Source: Polynucleobacter hallstattensis
GTDB lineage: Bacteria > Pseudomonadota > Gammaproteobacteria > Burkholderiales > Burkholderiaceae
Assembly (NCBI RefSeq): GCF_018881835.1
Contig: NZ_JACVPO010000001.1
Coordinates: forward strand, 744,001-808,000
Length of the DNA: 64,000 nt
Direction: 5' to 3'
Made by a program: the position numbers and the translations under genes. Position 1 is the first letter of the stretch. Every line of letters starts with the position of its first letter. A model generated the notes under the pieces. That model ran no database searches, was not told the origin of the DNA, and saw only the letters and a list, made by a program, of their open reading frames with translations. This document shows, in pieces, positions 30,906-41,051 of this stretch.

Positions 30906-30924
30906 CGTAGTCTTACGACTAACG
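30906..30924 (-). promoter_or_regulatory. GNRA-capped hairpin just upstream of rpsD
   Basis: On the minus strand CGTTAGTC and GACTACG pair (one bulged T) around a GTAA tetraloop, 20-38 bp before the rpsD GTG. The rpsK-rpsD gap of 117 bp is the longest in the alpha operon and also has a T7 tract at 30966-30972. Since S4 is the usual regulator of this operon, an S4-responsive element is possible. This is a structural observation only. Confidence 0.3.
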
Positions 30925-31003
30925 GTGAGTTCACCCTTTAATTCAGATGAACAGTGGGCTTTAATAAAAAAACTACTAAAACTTGTACTGCCAACTTCCT
31001 AGC

Positions 31004-31411
31004 TTAGATACGACGACGCTTAGGAGGACGGCAACCATTGTGTGGAACTGGAGTTACGTCTTGAATCTCAGTGATCTTGATTCCCAAAGAATTCAATGCA
31101 CGAACTGCTGATTCACGACCTGGGCCTGGACCCTTGATCTGAACTTCTAAATTCTTGATACCACATTCAACAGCAGCTTTGCCTGCTACTTCTGCCGCTA
31201 CCTGAGCAGCAAAAGGGGTTGATTTACGTGAACCTTTGAAGCCTTGACCACCAGATGTTGCCCATGAAAGCGCATTACCTTGACGATCAGTGATCGTAAT
31301 GATGGTGTTGTTAAAAGAAGCGTGAACGTGTGCAATACCGTCAGCAACGTTCTTTTTAACCTTCTTACGTGCGCGCTGTGAAGCTGCAGAAGCGGATTGT
31401 TGTTTTGCCAT
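31004..31411 (-). CDS. rpsK: 30S ribosomal protein S11
   Basis: Platform protein of the small subunit near the 3' end of 16S rRNA. The 135 residues include [19 protein letters not shown], the [17 protein letters not shown] block and the C-terminal [19 protein letters not shown] basic N-terminal tail ([13 protein letters not shown]) is normal. It is 18 bp after rpsM and 117 bp before the S4 start. Confidence 0.99.
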   Translation of the reverse strand: MAKQQSASAASQRARKKVKKNVADGIAHVHASFNNTIITITDRQGNALSWATSGGQGFKGSRKSTPFAAQVAAEVAGKAAVECGIKNLEVQIKGPGPGRESAVRALNSLGIKITEIQDVTPVPHNGCRPPKRRRI

Positions 31412-31429
31412 GTCAATAAACTTTCTTGA

Positions 31430-31795
31430 TTATTTCTTGAGTTGCACGCCAGACTTACGTGGGCCCTTACGGGTACGCGCGTTAGTCTTAGTACGTTGAC
31501 CACGTACAGGCAAGCCCTTACGATGACGAACGCCGCGATAGCAGCCTAAGTCCATCAAACGCTTGATGCTCATCGTTACTTCACGACGAAGGTCACCTTC
31601 AGTGATGAACTTACCTACCTCGTCACGTAACTTTTCCAAGTCACCGTCAGTAAGATCTTTAACTTTTTTGTCGATAGCAACACCTGTGGTTTCACAAATT
31701 TTGCGTGCACGCGTTGTGCCAATGCCAAAAATTGCTGTTAAACCGATAACAGTATGTTGATGATTTGGGATATTTACCCCAGCGATACGTGCCAT
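31430..31795 (-). CDS. rpsM: 30S ribosomal protein S13
   Basis: Small-subunit head protein contacting tRNA and the B1 bridge. The 121 residues start [21 protein letters not shown] and end with the basic [14 protein letters not shown] tail that reaches the P-site. The helix-two-turn-helix [10 protein letters not shown] is present. First gene of the alpha set after rpmJ, 24 bp downstream of it. Confidence 0.99.
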   Translation of the reverse strand: MARIAGVNIPNHQHTVIGLTAIFGIGTTRARKICETTGVAIDKKVKDLTDGDLEKLRDEVGKFITEGDLRREVTMSIKRLMDLGCYRGVRHRKGLPVRGQRTKTNARTRKGPRKSGVQLKK

Positions 31796-31819
31796 GAGAT
31801 TTCCTCTTAATTAACCAGA

Positions 31820-31936
31820 TCAGCCTTGACGCTGCTTATGACGTGCGTCTGAAGAACAGATCACGCGAACAACGCGTTTGCGCTTAATGATCTTGCAATT
31901 TCTGCAAATACACTTAACGGATGCCAAAACTTTCAT
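31820..31936 (-). CDS. rpmJ: 50S ribosomal protein L36
   Basis: A 38-residue protein found by reading the gap between infA and rpsM. It starts [19 protein letters not shown] and ends ARHKQRQG. The zinc-ribbon set C11, C14, C27, H33 is complete (C-x2-C...C...H), so this is the zinc-binding form rather than the Cys-less paralogue. It lies 35 bp after infA and 24 bp before rpsM, its usual place. Confidence 0.97.
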   Translation of the reverse strand: MKVLASVKCICRNCKIIKRKRVVRVICSSDARHKQRQG

Positions 31937-31971
31937 AACTCACCTCTAAAAAAATATGTACTACTTAATCT

Positions 31972-32190
31972 TTACTTCGCTCGGAAAATGATTCTGGCTC
32001 GTGTAAGGTCGTAAGGAGTCATCTCCACTGTTACCTTATCTCCTGGCAGGATGCGGATGTAATGCATCCTCATCTTTCCAGAAATGTGCCCTAAAACCAC
32101 ATGTCCGTTCTCTAGCTTCACGCGAAACATTGCGTTCGGCAAATTCTCAATAATTTCTCCCGCCATCTGAATTACATCGTCTTTAGACAT
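31972..32190 (-). CDS. infA: Translation initiation factor IF-1
   Basis: A 72-residue S1-like OB-fold protein that binds the 30S A site during initiation. The sequence runs [19 protein letters not shown], then [20 protein letters not shown] and [19 protein letters not shown], and is full length. It lies 4 bp after secY and before rpmJ, an arrangement common in betaproteobacteria. Confidence 0.98.
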   Translation of the reverse strand: MSKDDVIQMAGEIIENLPNAMFRVKLENGHVVLGHISGKMRMHYIRILPGDKVTVEMTPYDLTRARIIFRAK

Positions 32191-32194
32191 TCAG

Positions 32195-33532
32195 TTAAGC
32201 GCCCATCTTAAAGTTAGCTTTTTTCATCAAAGAACCATACTGTTGCTGCATTGCGAATGACTGAACTTGAGCCATAAAATCCATTGCAACAACGACAATA
32301 ATTAACAATGAAGTACCGCCAAAATAGAATGGCACGTTGTACTTCAAGACTAGAAATTCTGGCAACAAGCAAACCAAAACCATATAAATCGCGCCAGCCA
32401 ATGTCAAACGAACCAAGATCTTGTCAATGTAACGACCAGTTTGATCACCGGGACGAATACCTGGAACAAAGGCGCCGCTCTTCTTCAAGTTATCTGCAGT
32501 ATCGCGGCTATTGAAAACCAAAGCAGTATAGAAAAAGCAGAAGAAGATAATTGCTGCTGCATACAAAATTGTGTAGACAGGCTGACCTGGAGCTAATGTT
32601 GCCGCCAAATCTTTAATAACTCTGCTGAACATATTTGTTGGCTCGCCAGATGTAAACCAGCCAGCAATAGTTGCAGGGAACAAAATGATAGATGAAGCAA
32701 AAATTGGAGGAATGACACCAGCCATGTTTAACTTCAATGGAAAGTATGAAGACTGCCCGCCGTATATTTTGTTACCCACTTGACGCTTTGCATAGTTCAC
32801 CAAAATACGGCGCTGACCACGCTCTACAAACACAACAAAATAAGTCACTGCAACGCAAATCACCACGATCAGCAATGCAGACAAAATATTCATAGAGCCA
32901 GTACGTACTAGTTCAAGCAAGCTACCAATTGCTGAAGGCAATCCAGAAACAATACCGCCGAAAATAATGATGGAGATACCGTTACCAAGACCACGCTCGG
33001 TAATCTGCTCACCGAGCCACATTAGGAACATCGTGCCAGTAACCAAAGTGACCACTGTGTTGAGTTCAAACATTAGGCCTGGGTTAATGACTAAACCTGG
33101 TTGAGCTTGTAAAGCAACTGAAATACCTAGAGCTTGGAATGTTGCCAATAAAACAGTGCCGTAACGTGTGTATTGAGTAATCTTGCGCTGACCTGCTTGG
33201 CCTTCTTTTTTCAAAGACTCCAATGTAGGCACAACAATCGTCATCAACTGCATAATGATTGACGCAGAGATGTACGGCATGATTCCTAGAGCAAAAACCG
33301 TAAACCGGGATAGAGCGCCACCTGAAAACAGGTTAAACATACCCAAGATGCCATCTTTTTGACCTGCAAATAATTGTGCTAGTTGGTCTGGATCAATACC
33401 TGGCACAGGAATATGCGCACCCAAACGGAACACGAGCAAAGCCAAAACCAAGAATATTAAGCGTTGGCGTAATTCGCCAAACTTGCTTCCTGATTGAGCA
33501 ATATTTGCTGTGTTGGTAGGTGCGAGTGCCAT
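32195..33532 (-). CDS. secY: Protein translocase subunit SecY
   Basis: Channel-forming subunit of the Sec translocon, 445 residues with ten expected membrane helices. Visible are the N-terminal [21 protein letters not shown], the periplasmic plug region, the TM2 signature [14 protein letters not shown], the cytoplasmic loop [16 protein letters not shown], and PGIRPGDQT. The partner gene secE is in this window (59589-59966); secG is not. It sits at the end of the spc set, 17 bp after rplO. Confidence 0.98.
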   Translation of the reverse strand: MALAPTNTANIAQSGSKFGELRQRLIFLVLALLVFRLGAHIPVPGIDPDQLAQLFAGQKDGILGMFNLFSGGALSRFTVFALGIMPYISASIIMQLMTIVVPTLESLKKEGQAGQRKITQYTRYGTVLLATFQALGISVALQAQPGLVINPGLMFELNTVVTLVTGTMFLMWLGEQITERGLGNGISIIIFGGIVSGLPSAIGSLLELVRTGSMNILSALLIVVICVAVTYFVVFVERGQRRILVNYAKRQVGNKIYGGQSSYFPLKLNMAGVIPPIFASSIILFPATIAGWFTSGEPTNMFSRVIKDLAATLAPGQPVYTILYAAAIIFFCFFYTALVFNSRDTADNLKKSGAFVPGIRPGDQTGRYIDKILVRLTLAGAIYMVLVCLLPEFLVLKYNVPFYFGGTSLLIIVVVAMDFMAQVQSFAMQQQYGSLMKKANFKMGA

Positions 33533-33549
33533 CGTTTACTAAAAACTAA

Positions 33550-33990
33550 TTAAACCAAGTCAACCAATTTGCCGCCAGCTGCTTCAATAGCCGCTTTTGC
33601 ACCAGCAGTTGCAGTAATACCCTTGAGGGTTACAGCAATCGACAATTCACCAGTTTTGATAACTTTTACAGAGTTGATCTGCTCGCCAGCAAAACCATGA
33701 GCTCTCAAAACTAATAAGTCTACTTCTGGCAAGTTAATTTTTGCTAAGTCGTTCAAAGTGATTTGACCAACGTGACGACGTGTCAATGACACGAAACCAC
33801 GTTTTGGTAAACGACGATACATCGGCATCTGTCCGCCTTCGAATCCAACTTTATGGAATCCGCCTGAACGCGACTTTTGACCTTTGTGACCGCGGCCTGC
33901 AGTTTTACCAAGACCTGAACCGATACCGCGACCTACACGACGACGATTTTTATTGGAGCCCGGTGCGGGTTTGAGTGTATTGAGTTGCAT
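33550..33990 (-). CDS. rplO: 50S ribosomal protein L15
   Basis: Late-assembly large-subunit protein of 146 residues. The N-terminal [12 protein letters not shown] and the Gly/Arg/Lys-rich extension [23 protein letters not shown] are typical, with [17 protein letters not shown] following. It is 27 bp after rpmD. Confidence 0.99.
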   Translation of the reverse strand: MQLNTLKPAPGSNKNRRRVGRGIGSGLGKTAGRGHKGQKSRSGGFHKVGFEGGQMPMYRRLPKRGFVSLTRRHVGQITLNDLAKINLPEVDLLVLRAHGFAGEQINSVKVIKTGELSIAVTLKGITATAGAKAAIEAAGGKLVDLV

Positions 33991-34017
33991 ATTCTTCGCC
34001 TATTTACTTGCTAGTTA

Positions 34018-34206
34018 TTAGCCAACGACTTTAACTAGATAAGAAACTTTATTAATCATTCCGCGAACAGCTGGCGTGTCTTCCAATTCTGAAACTGAAT
34101 TGATACGACGCAGGCCTAAGCCGCGAACAGTTGCACGATGGCTTTCGCGTGTGCCGATCAAGCTGCGCACTAGTTGCAGTTTGACTTTAGAGTTAGTTGT
34201 TGTCAT
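34018..34206 (-). CDS. rpmD: 50S ribosomal protein L30
   Basis: A 62-residue protein with the L30 core [25 protein letters not shown] and a C-terminal half [14 protein letters not shown]. Length and position between rpsE and rplO are standard. Confidence 0.98.
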   Translation of the reverse strand: MTTTNSKVKLQLVRSLIGTRESHRATVRGLGLRRINSVSELEDTPAVRGMINKVSYLVKVVG

Positions 34207-34230
34207 TTATAGATTCCTAATCTTTTGGTC

Positions 34231-34749
34231 TTAGCCGAGAATCTCTTCAACTGACTTACCGCGCTTAGCAGCAATTTCAGAAGGAGTGCTCATCTTGCTC
34301 AAGCCATCAATCGTTGCACGAACCATGTTGTAAGGGTTTGTTGAGCCAAGTGACTTAGCAACAACGTTAGTTACGCCCATTACATCGAAAATTGCGCGCA
34401 TTGGGCCACCGGCGATAACGCCAGTACCGTCTTTAGCTGGAGAAATCATCACGCGTGATGCGCCATGCTTACCAATCACAGTGTGTTGCAAAGTACCTTT
34501 ACGTAAGGAAACTTTGATCATCTTGCGACGTGCTTCGTCCATTGCCTTTTGAACAGCAACTGGAACTTCTTTTGATTTGCCTTTGCCCATGCCGATACGA
34601 CCATCGCCATCGCCAACTACAGTAAGTGCAGCGAAGCCGAGAATACGACCACCCTTAACTACTTTAGTTACGCGATTAACAGCAATCATCTTCTCGCGAA
34701 GACCATCATCACGCTCTTCGTTTTGCATCTTGGTTTGCATTTTTGCCAT
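34231..34749 (-). CDS. rpsE: 30S ribosomal protein S5
   Basis: Small-subunit protein affecting decoding accuracy and the mRNA entry channel. The 172 residues hold the double-stranded-RNA-binding-like N-domain ([19 protein letters not shown], then [18 protein letters not shown]) and the C-domain with [19 protein letters not shown]. The first ten residues ([10 protein letters not shown]) are a slightly long polar lead. It is 19 bp after rplR. Confidence 0.99.
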   Translation of the reverse strand: MAKMQTKMQNEERDDGLREKMIAVNRVTKVVKGGRILGFAALTVVGDGDGRIGMGKGKSKEVPVAVQKAMDEARRKMIKVSLRKGTLQHTVIGKHGASRVMISPAKDGTGVIAGGPMRAIFDVMGVTNVVAKSLGSTNPYNMVRATIDGLSKMSTPSEIAAKRGKSVEEILG

Positions 34750-34768
34750 GTCTTTTTCCTAAACCTTT

Positions 34769-35122
34769 TTAGAACTTCAGGCCGGCTTCACGCGCAGCTT
34801 CAGCTAAGGCCTTAATACGGCCGTGGTAACGATGACCGGAACGATCAAAAGCAACATCAACGATGCCTGCCTTAACAGCACGCTCAGCAACTAACTTGCC
34901 GATTTGTTTAGCCGCTTCAGCGTTACCGCCGTTTTTGATCGCTTGGCGTAAATCTTTTTCCATTGTTGAAGCAGCTGCTACAACTTTGGTTCCACACGGG
35001 CTATAAACCTGTGCAGAAATATGTGTATTGCTACGGATAACTGTTAAGCGATTTGCCAATGCTTCGGCAATGCGAATACGAGTCTGCCTAGCACGTCTTT
35101 GTCTGGATTCGTCTTTATTCAT
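34769..35122 (-). CDS. rplR: 50S ribosomal protein L18
   Basis: 5S rRNA-binding protein of the central protuberance, 117 residues. The N-terminus [18 protein letters not shown] is basic, followed by [15 protein letters not shown] and the C-terminal [24 protein letters not shown] signature. Located between rplF and rpsE. Confidence 0.99.
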   Translation of the reverse strand: MNKDESRQRRARQTRIRIAEALANRLTVIRSNTHISAQVYSPCGTKVVAAASTMEKDLRQAIKNGGNAEAAKQIGKLVAERAVKAGIVDVAFDRSGHRYHGRIKALAEAAREAGLKF

Positions 35123-35134
35123 TTTTAGTCTCGC

Positions 35135-35668
35135 TTACTTCTTCTTAGTTTCTTTCAGGTGTACAACCTCATCCACGTAGCGAACGCCTTTGCCTTTGTA
35201 TGGCTCTGGTGAACGGTATGCGCGAACTTCAGCAGCAACCTGGCCAACTTGCTGCTTGTTGGAACCTTTGATAATGATTTCAGTTTGAGTTGGGGTCTCA
35301 GCTTTGACACCCTTTGGCAGGTTATAAATAATGTCGTGTGAGAAACCTAACTGCAATTTCAATGAATCGCCCTGAGCAGCAGCACGGTAACCAACGCCTA
35401 CCAAGCTGAGCTTGCGCTCAAAGCCAGTAGTTACGCCAACAACCATGTTGTTTACCAAAGCGCGGGCTGTACCTGACTGTGCACCAGCTTCTGGTGTGTT
35501 GTTGTTTAAAACAACTGTCAATACGCCGTCTTCTTGTTTTAAACCAACAGAAGGATGCAAGTTATGTGTCAAAGTGCCCAATGGGCCCTTAACAGTAATG
35601 TTTGCACCGTTGATGCTGATTTCAGCGCCCTTAGGGACTGGAATAGGTGATTTACCAACGCGGGACAT
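35135..35668 (-). CDS. rplF: 50S ribosomal protein L6
   Basis: Protein near the sarcin-ricin loop and factor-binding site, 177 residues from the ATG at 35668. That start has AAGGAGAG 4 nt upstream and gives the conserved [17 protein letters not shown]; the frame continues 18 codons further but without support. Two repeated L6 domains are visible, the second carrying [14 protein letters not shown]. It lies 10 bp after rpsH. Confidence 0.99.
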   Translation of the reverse strand: MSRVGKSPIPVPKGAEISINGANITVKGPLGTLTHNLHPSVGLKQEDGVLTVVLNNNTPEAGAQSGTARALVNNMVVGVTTGFERKLSLVGVGYRAAAQGDSLKLQLGFSHDIIYNLPKGVKAETPTQTEIIIKGSNKQQVGQVAAEVRAYRSPEPYKGKGVRYVDEVVHLKETKKK

Positions 35669-35678
35669 ATTTCTCTCC

Positions 35679-36074
35679 TTACGCGACGTAGCAAATAACT
35701 TCGCCACCAACGCCGTTTGCACGTGCTTTGCGGTCTGTCATTACGCCTTGTGGGGTTGAAATAATTGCAATGCCTAAGCCATTCATTACTTCAGGAATGT
35801 CGTGGCGGCCTTTGTAGATACGTAGACTTGGTGTAGAAACACGGTCAATACGCTCAATAACAGGGCGGCCTGCGTAGTACTTGAGTTCAATGTGTAGCAC
35901 TGGCTTAGCTGCCTCACCTTTGATTTCAAAACTATCGATATAGCCTTCATCCTGCAAGACTTTTGCAATAGCTACTTTTACTTTTGACGACGGCATCAAG
36001 ACTACGGGTTTCTGCACTGCTTGCGCATTGCGGATCCTTGTCAACATGTCGGCGATTGGATCGCTGATACTCAT
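35679..36074 (-). CDS. rpsH: 30S ribosomal protein S8
   Basis: Binds helix 21 of 16S rRNA; in E. coli S8 is the repressor of the spc operon. The 131 residues start [18 protein letters not shown] and end [11 protein letters not shown], with the RNA-contact segment [13 protein letters not shown]. Position after rpsN and before rplF is standard. Confidence 0.99.
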   Translation of the reverse strand: MSISDPIADMLTRIRNAQAVQKPVVLMPSSKVKVAIAKVLQDEGYIDSFEIKGEAAKPVLHIELKYYAGRPVIERIDRVSTPSLRIYKGRHDIPEVMNGLGIAIISTPQGVMTDRKARANGVGGEVICYVA

Positions 36075-36098
36075 GAGTTCTCCTAATTCTTTCGCCGC

Positions 36099-36404
36099 TT
36101 ACCAGCTGGCCTTGGTTAAACCGGGGATTTCGCCACGAAAGGCGATTTCACGAATTTTGCTACGCGCTAAACCAAACTTGCTGAATACACCGCGCGGACG
36201 ACCGGTTAATGAACAACGATTTCTTTGACGAATCGGGCTTGCGTTACGTGGAAGTGCCTGTAGCTTCAAGCGAGCTTCATAGCGCTCTTCATCACTGCGT
36301 GATTGATCAGCAATGATTGCCTTGAGTTCTGCACGCTTTACAGCGTACTTCTCTACAGTTTTTGCGCGCTTATTCTCGCGCTCAATTAGGGATAGTTTTG
36401 CCAC
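36099..36404 (-). CDS. rpsN: 30S ribosomal protein S14 (long, zinc-free form)
   Basis: A 101-residue S14 of the long type, with no CxxC zinc ribbon. The N-terminal half is Lys/Arg-rich, and the conserved end [40 protein letters not shown] is intact. It lies 9 bp after rplE. Confidence 0.98.
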   Translation of the reverse strand: MAKLSLIERENKRAKTVEKYAVKRAELKAIIADQSRSDEERYEARLKLQALPRNASPIRQRNRCSLTGRPRGVFSKFGLARSKIREIAFRGEIPGLTKASW

Positions 36405-36413
36405 GTTAGCCTC

Positions 36414-36956
36414 TTAATTGCGGAAAGGGAATTTGAACGCTGCTAACAAAGCTTTTGCTTCTTCGTCAGTTTTAGCGGTCGTCGTAATACTAATATTGAG
36501 ACCACGGAGGGCATCAATCTTGTCGTATTCGATTTCAGGGAAAATGATTTGCTCTTTAACGCCAATGTTGTAGTTACCACGGCCGTCAAATGCCTTACCG
36601 GAAATTCCGCGGAAGTCACGTACGCGTGGCAAAGCAACAGTCACGAAACGATCCAAAAATTCGTACATGCGTGCACCACGCAATGTCACCATGGCACCGA
36701 TTGGGTAGCCTTGACGAATTTTGAAACCAGCAATCGCTTTTTTCGCTTTTGTTACAACTGGCTTTTGACCTGCTACTTTAGTCAAATCACCAACTGCATT
36801 TTCGATAATTTTCTTGTCGTTCACAGCATCGCCCAAGCCCATATTTAGGGTTACCTTGGTGATACGTGGAACTTCCATTACTGACTTGTAACCAAATTTG
36901 GCAATTAAATCAGCAACTACTTTAGCTTGATAGTGTTCTTGAAAACGTGTGCTCAT
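36414..36956 (-). CDS. rplE: 50S ribosomal protein L5
   Basis: 5S rRNA-binding protein that contacts the P-site tRNA and forms bridge B1b. The 180 residues show [43 protein letters not shown] and [10 protein letters not shown] near the C-terminus. It lies 16 bp after rplX. Confidence 0.99.
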   Translation of the reverse strand: MSTRFQEHYQAKVVADLIAKFGYKSVMEVPRITKVTLNMGLGDAVNDKKIIENAVGDLTKVAGQKPVVTKAKKAIAGFKIRQGYPIGAMVTLRGARMYEFLDRFVTVALPRVRDFRGISGKAFDGRGNYNIGVKEQIIFPEIEYDKIDALRGLNISITTTAKTDEEAKALLAAFKFPFRN

Positions 36957-36972
36957 AATTTCTCCGTGCCCC

Positions 36973-37281
36973 TTATGCGCTTAAAGTTGCGCCAGTGGTT
37001 TTGAGGAAACGCTGCTTTTTACCATCCACGAGTTTGATACCAACACGTGATGGTTTGCCGTTACCGTCAACCAAAGCCACATTAGAAATGTGAACAGGCA
37101 TCGTCTTGTCAATCATGCCGCCAGTAACACCGGCTGCTGGATTTGGCTTAACGCTCTTTTTATAAATATTTACGCCTTCGATCACTAGTTTGTTCTCGAG
37201 AACGGCTGTAACAGTTCCTTGCTTGCCTTTGTCGCGGCCGGTCAATAGAACCACTGAATCACCTTTACGAATCTTTTTCAT
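36973..37281 (-). CDS. rplX: 50S ribosomal protein L24
   Basis: Assembly-initiator protein of the large subunit, 102 residues, with a KOW motif near the N-terminus ([19 protein letters not shown]) and the [14 protein letters not shown] segment. It lies 9 bp after rplN. Confidence 0.99.
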   Translation of the reverse strand: MKKIRKGDSVVLLTGRDKGKQGTVTAVLENKLVIEGVNIYKKSVKPNPAAGVTGGMIDKTMPVHISNVALVDGNGKPSRVGIKLVDGKKQRFLKTTGATLSA

Positions 37282-37290
37282 ATCAGCCTC

Positions 37291-37659
37291 TTAAATAACT
37301 TCGGGGGCGAGAGAAACGATCTTCATGAACTTCTCAGTACGCAACTCACGCGTTACTGGTCCAAAGATACGTGTGCCAATTGGCTCTAACTTAGCGTTGA
37401 GCAATACCGCAGCGTTGCCATCGAACTTAATCAATGAACCATCTGGACGGCGTACACCTTTAGCAGTTCTCACTACTACGGCGTTATAAATATCACCTTT
37501 TTTTACACGGCCACGTGGAGCAGCGGACTTTACAGTCACTTTAATGACATCACCGATACTGGCGTAACGACGCTTAGAGCCGCCCAATACCTTGATGCAC
37601 AAAACTTCACTGGCGCCTGTGTTATCGGCGACCTGTAATCTACTTTCGGTCTGAATCAT
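37291..37659 (-). CDS. rplN: 50S ribosomal protein L14
   Basis: First gene of the spc-type set, 122 residues, starting [19 protein letters not shown] and carrying [20 protein letters not shown] and the C-terminal [12 protein letters not shown]. It is preceded by a 184-bp gap that holds the S10-operon terminator and a good promoter. Confidence 0.99.
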   Translation of the reverse strand: MIQTESRLQVADNTGASEVLCIKVLGGSKRRYASIGDVIKVTVKSAAPRGRVKKGDIYNAVVVRTAKGVRRPDGSLIKFDGNAAVLLNAKLEPIGTRIFGPVTRELRTEKFMKIVSLAPEVI

Positions 37660-37784
37660 TTTTTAATCCCCAACTTGTTAGCCAAAGGCAAACAGTCTTG
37701 GTTCCGTCTATGGGCTTTAACGAAAGCTAAAACCCGGAATTAATGAAAAACACTGCTTCCCCAATAAAACCAGAGAAGTCGACT

Positions 37785-37814
37785 ATCATACTACGTAAAA
37801 GAGGGATTTGGCAA
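37785..37814 (-). promoter_or_regulatory. Candidate sigma70 promoter of the spc operon
   Basis: Minus-strand -35 TTGCCA (37809-37814) and -10 TATGAT (37785-37790) are 18 bp apart, each 5 of 6 to consensus. The -35 lies within the 3' arm of the preceding terminator hairpin. The leader to the rplN start would be about 120 nt. Confidence 0.55.
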
Positions 37815-37834
37815 TAAGTTTCGCCAAAATCCCT
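37797..37834 (-). terminator. Terminator at the end of the S10 operon (after rpsQ)
   Basis: On the minus strand AGGGATTTTGGC and GCCAAATCCCT pair over 11 bp with one bulged T around a 10-nt loop, followed by CTTTT. It lies 10-47 bp after the rpsQ stop and overlaps the spc promoter. Confidence 0.65.
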
Positions 37835-37843
37835 AATATTTCT

Positions 37844-38113
37844 TTAAATACCTTTTGATTCCTGAACTAAACGGGTTACAACCCAAGATTTAGTACGTGA
37901 AATTGGTCTAGATTCAGCAATTTCAACGGTGTCACCCATCTTGTATTGGCCAGCTTCGTCATGAGCGTGGTATTTTTTGGACTGTCCAACATATTTGCCA
38001 TAAAGCGCATGCTTGACTTGGCGCTCAACTAGCACAGTCACAGTTTTTTGCATTTTATCGCTAACGACACGACCCACCAAGGTGCGGCGCAAGGGTTTAG
38101 ATAATTCTGTCAT
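37844..38113 (-). CDS. rpsQ: 30S ribosomal protein S17
   Basis: Primary 16S-binding OB-fold protein, 89 residues. [32 protein letters not shown] and the later [18 protein letters not shown] are the S17 signature. Last gene of the S10 set, 12 bp after rpmC and just before a terminator. Confidence 0.99.
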   Translation of the reverse strand: MTELSKPLRRTLVGRVVSDKMQKTVTVLVERQVKHALYGKYVGQSKKYHAHDEAGQYKMGDTVEIAESRPISRTKSWVVTRLVQESKGI

Positions 38114-38125
38114 GTCCCTTTTTCC

Positions 38126-38320
38126 TTATTTCTGTGCAGTTTTTTGGGTAATAAAAGTCTTCACGCGAGCAATTTCACGCTTAGTCTTACCCAATTGGCT
38201 GGTATTTGTGAGTTGCTGAGTACCTTTTTGCATACGGAGTTTGAAGCTTGTCTTCAAGAGCTCTGTTAATTCTGCGTTCAAGGCAACCAGGTCTTTGGAT
38301 GCTAATTCTGTCTTTTTCAT
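38126..38320 (-). CDS. rpmC: 50S ribosomal protein L29
   Basis: Exit-tunnel protein that takes part in trigger-factor and SRP docking. I take the ATG at 38320 (64 residues, [20 protein letters not shown]); six further upstream codons lack support. The C-terminal [27 protein letters not shown] is typical. It lies 14 bp after rplP. Confidence 0.97.
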   Translation of the reverse strand: MKKTELASKDLVALNAELTELLKTSFKLRMQKGTQQLTNTSQLGKTKREIARVKTFITQKTAQK

Positions 38321-38334
38321 AATCTCTGTCCCGA

Positions 38335-38748
38335 TCAACCTAAGTGGCGAATCACGAAAGTGGTTTGCAATGGCAACTTAGCAGCAGCAAGCTTGAAAGC
38401 TTCGCGCGCCAATGTTTCATCCACTCCATCCATCTCGTACAAAATCTTACCTGGTTGAATTTCTGCTACGTAGTACTCTGGATTACCTTTACCGTTACCC
38501 ATACGTACTTCAGCTGGCTTTTGTGAAATTGGCTTGTCCGGGAAAATACGAATCCAGATACGGCCACCACGCTTAATGTGACGGGTCATTGCGCGACGTG
38601 CAGACTCAATCTGACGTGCAGTCAAACGACCACGGCCAATAGCTTTCAATCCAAAGTCACCAAAGGCTACTGAACTACCACGTGTTGCCACGCCAGTATT
38701 ACGTCCCTTTTGTTCCTTGCGATACTTACGACGCTTTGGTTGTAGCAT
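38335..38748 (-). CDS. rplP: 50S ribosomal protein L16
   Basis: Protein beside the A-site and peptidyl-transferase region, 137 residues, starting [17 protein letters not shown] and carrying [25 protein letters not shown] and [15 protein letters not shown]. The R-x-x-x-R region that is hydroxylated in some bacteria is present. It lies 2 bp after rpsC. Confidence 0.99.
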   Translation of the reverse strand: MLQPKRRKYRKEQKGRNTGVATRGSSVAFGDFGLKAIGRGRLTARQIESARRAMTRHIKRGGRIWIRIFPDKPISQKPAEVRMGNGKGNPEYYVAEIQPGKILYEMDGVDETLAREAFKLAAAKLPLQTTFVIRHLG

Positions 38749-38750
38749 GC

Positions 38751-39572
38751 TTACTCTCCTGACTTCTGCGCTTCAGCACTTGCGGCTTCAACGGCTTTCG
38801 GTACACGCTTCACTGTTGGCTTGGCAGCAACCAATGGCTTGCTGTCAGCTGCAGGTTTACGTGCGGTTGTTTTAGCTGGTGCGCGACGTGGCTTCTTTTC
38901 ATCAGCCGCTGGCTCTGCTGTTACAGCTGGAGCATCAGCACCGCGACCTAATGTATCGCCTTTGTATACCCAAACTTTTACACCGATGATGCCGTATGTA
39001 GTTTCCGCCTCTGATGTAGCGTAATCAATATCAGCCTTCAATGTATGAAGTGGGACGCGGCCTTCACGGTACCATTCGCGACGTGCAATTTCGGCACCGT
39101 TCAAACGACCAGAAGACATAATCTTGATTCCTTGTGCACCAAGGCGCATTGCATTTTGCATTGCACGCTTCATTGCACGACGGAACATGATGCGCTTTTC
39201 AAGCTGCTGAGTAATAGAGTCAGCAATCAGTTGAGCATCTACTTCAGGCTTACGAATTTCTTCAATATTCACATGGACTGGAACGCCCATACGCTTCTGA
39301 AGTTCGCGGCGGAGAACTTCAATATCTTCGCCTTTTTTACCGATCACAACACCTGGACGTGAGCTATAAATAGTAATACGCGCATTCTTTGCAGGACGCT
39401 CAATGATTACTTTGCTGACAGATGCATTCTTTAATTTCTTTTTCAAATAGATGCGGACATCTACGTCCTCTTTGAGCATCTTTGCAAAGTCAGTATTGTT
39501 TGCATACCACTTTGATGTCCAGTTCTTCGTTACCGAGAGTCGGAATCCGGTTGGGTTTATCTTTTGTCCCAT
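38751..39572 (-). CDS. rpsC: 30S ribosomal protein S3 with long C-terminal tail
   Basis: mRNA-entry-channel protein with a KH domain (about 40-108, including [15 protein letters not shown]) and the C-domain ending [17 protein letters not shown] near residue 210. After that comes a 63-residue Ala/Lys/Pro-rich tail (211-273) of low complexity. E. coli S3 is about 40 residues shorter. The tail has alternating acidic and basic stretches and is probably disordered. It lies 8 bp after rplV. Confidence 0.99.
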   Translation of the reverse strand: MGQKINPTGFRLSVTKNWTSKWYANNTDFAKMLKEDVDVRIYLKKKLKNASVSKVIIERPAKNARITIYSSRPGVVIGKKGEDIEVLRRELQKRMGVPVHVNIEEIRKPEVDAQLIADSITQQLEKRIMFRRAMKRAMQNAMRLGAQGIKIMSSGRLNGAEIARREWYREGRVPLHTLKADIDYATSEAETTYGIIGVKVWVYKGDTLGRGADAPAVTAEPAADEKKPRRAPAKTTARKPAADSKPLVAAKPTVKRVPKAVEAASAEAQKSGE

Positions 39573-39580
39573 ATCTTCCC

Positions 39581-39910
39581 TTAGTTACTCAAGGTCACGG
39601 TGATGTGACATGTTTGTTTTTCGATTTGATTACCACGACCCTTAGCGCGTGCTGTGAAGCGCTTCAAGGAAGTACCCTTATCAACAATAATTGTCGAAAC
39701 CTTGAGCTCATCAATATCAGCGCCCTTATTGTGTTCAGCGTTGGCCATTGCGGACTCAACAACTTTCTTCACAATGAAGGCAGCTTTCTTGGGGCTGAAA
39801 TTCAAAATGTTCAATGCGCGTGCAATTGGCAAACCACGGATCTGATCAGCGACCAAACGTGTCTTTTGCGCAGAAATGCGGGCGCCTTTGTGAATAGCTT
39901 TAACTTCCAT
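39581..39910 (-). CDS. rplV: 50S ribosomal protein L22
   Basis: Tunnel-constriction protein, 109 residues. Three ATG codons stand in tandem (39916, 39913, 39910). AAGGGG ends directly before the first, so the third has the best spacing (6 nt) and gives the betaproteobacterial N-terminus [20 protein letters not shown]. The C-terminal [23 protein letters not shown] is intact. Confidence 0.98.
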   Translation of the reverse strand: MEVKAIHKGARISAQKTRLVADQIRGLPIARALNILNFSPKKAAFIVKKVVESAMANAEHNKGADIDELKVSTIIVDKGTSLKRFTARAKGRGNQIEKQTCHITVTLSN

Positions 39911-39920
39911 CATCATCCCC

Positions 39921-40199
39921 TTACTTCTTCGTTACTTTCTTGTCAGCAGCGTGACCTTTGAAAGTACGAGTCAAGGCAAATTCGCCTAACTTATGACCCA
40001 CCATGTTTTCTGATACATATACCGGAACGTGCTGACGACCGTTATGTACAGCAATCGTCAGACCAATAAAGTCTGGAAGGATTGTTGAACGGCGTGACCA
40101 AGTTTTAATCGGCTTTTTGTCTTTGTTGGCTTGTGCGACTTCAACTTTATTTACCAAGCTGGCTTCGCAAAATGGGCCTTTTTTAGCTGAACGTGTCAT
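39921..40199 (-). CDS. rpsS: 30S ribosomal protein S19
   Basis: Small-subunit head protein, 92 residues: [19 protein letters not shown], then [29 protein letters not shown] and the [16 protein letters not shown] block. It lies 19 bp after rplB. Confidence 0.99.
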   Translation of the reverse strand: MTRSAKKGPFCEASLVNKVEVAQANKDKKPIKTWSRRSTILPDFIGLTIAVHNGRQHVPVYVSENMVGHKLGEFALTRTFKGHAADKKVTKK

Positions 40200-40218
40200 A
40201 TCTATTTATCCTTATCGC

Positions 40219-41049
40219 TTAACGTTTTTGACGACGTTGAACGATCATCGAAGTTGTGCGCTTATTGCGACGTGTACGATAACCTTTAGTTGGTGTGCCC
40301 CATGGGGAGACAGGTACACGGCCTTCGCCAGTTCTACCTTCACCACCACCGTGTGGGTGATCTACTGGGTTCATTGCCACACCGCGAACGGTTGGGCGAA
40401 TACCACGCCAGCGATTTGCACCAGCTTTACCGATAACGCGCAAGCTGTGCTCTTCATTACCAACTTCACCAATAGTTGCGCGGCACTCGATCAAAATACG
40501 ACGTACTTCACCAGAGCGCAAGCGCACCTGAGCGTATACACCTTCACGAGCTAATAACACCGCAGAACCACCGGCTGAACGTGCGATTTGAGCACCTTTA
40601 CCTGGCAACATTTCTACACAGTGAATCGTGCTACCAACTGGAATATTGCGGATTGGCAAGTTATTACCAGACTTGATGGGGGCTTCTGAGCCATTCATCA
40701 ATGCCTGACCAACAGTCATGCCTTTTGCAGCAAGAATATAGCGACGCTCACCATCGGCAAACACGATCAATGCAATATTTGCACTGCGGTTTGGATCGTA
40801 TTCCAAGCGCTCAACTTTTGCTGGAATACCATCTTTATCGTTGCGTTTGAAATCAACAACACGATAGTGATGCTTATGACCACCACCCTTATGACGGGTA
40901 GTGATATGGCCATTATTGTTACGACCTGCTTTTTGGAACTGTGGCTCTACCAACGCTGCAAAAGGTTTACCTTTATGCAGGTCAGGATTGACCACCTTGA
41001 CCATTGAGCGACGACCTGGTGAGGTCGGTTTTGTTTTCATCAAAGGCAT
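40219..41049 (-). CDS. rplB: 50S ribosomal protein L2
   Basis: Highly conserved 23S-binding protein needed for subunit association, 276 residues. [19 protein letters not shown], the [25 protein letters not shown] loop containing the conserved His, and the basic [17 protein letters not shown] tail are all present. It lies 2 bp after rplW. Confidence 0.99.
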   Translation of the reverse strand: MPLMKTKPTSPGRRSMVKVVNPDLHKGKPFAALVEPQFQKAGRNNNGHITTRHKGGGHKHHYRVVDFKRNDKDGIPAKVERLEYDPNRSANIALIVFADGERRYILAAKGMTVGQALMNGSEAPIKSGNNLPIRNIPVGSTIHCVEMLPGKGAQIARSAGGSAVLLAREGVYAQVRLRSGEVRRILIECRATIGEVGNEEHSLRVIGKAGANRWRGIRPTVRGVAMNPVDHPHGGGEGRTGEGRVPVSPWGTPTKGYRTRRNKRTTSMIVQRRQKR

Positions 41050-41051
41050 GA

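Noticed and set aside
30887..30934. Upstream extension of rpsD to an ATG at 30934
   Set aside because: GTG at 30886 has an excellent Shine-Dalgarno and yields the universally conserved S4 N-terminus.
38321..38334. GGGACAGAG-like sequence upstream of rpmC resembling the RAYT repeat
   Set aside because: It matches only 9 bases (GGGACAGAG followed by ATT instead of TCAT), has no inverted partner nearby, and supplies the purines before the L29 start.
39045..39362. 105-codon plus-strand frame over rpsC and many similar frames across ribosomal-protein and rpo genes
   Set aside because: All are antisense shadows of highly conserved genes with no start signals or recognisable domains.
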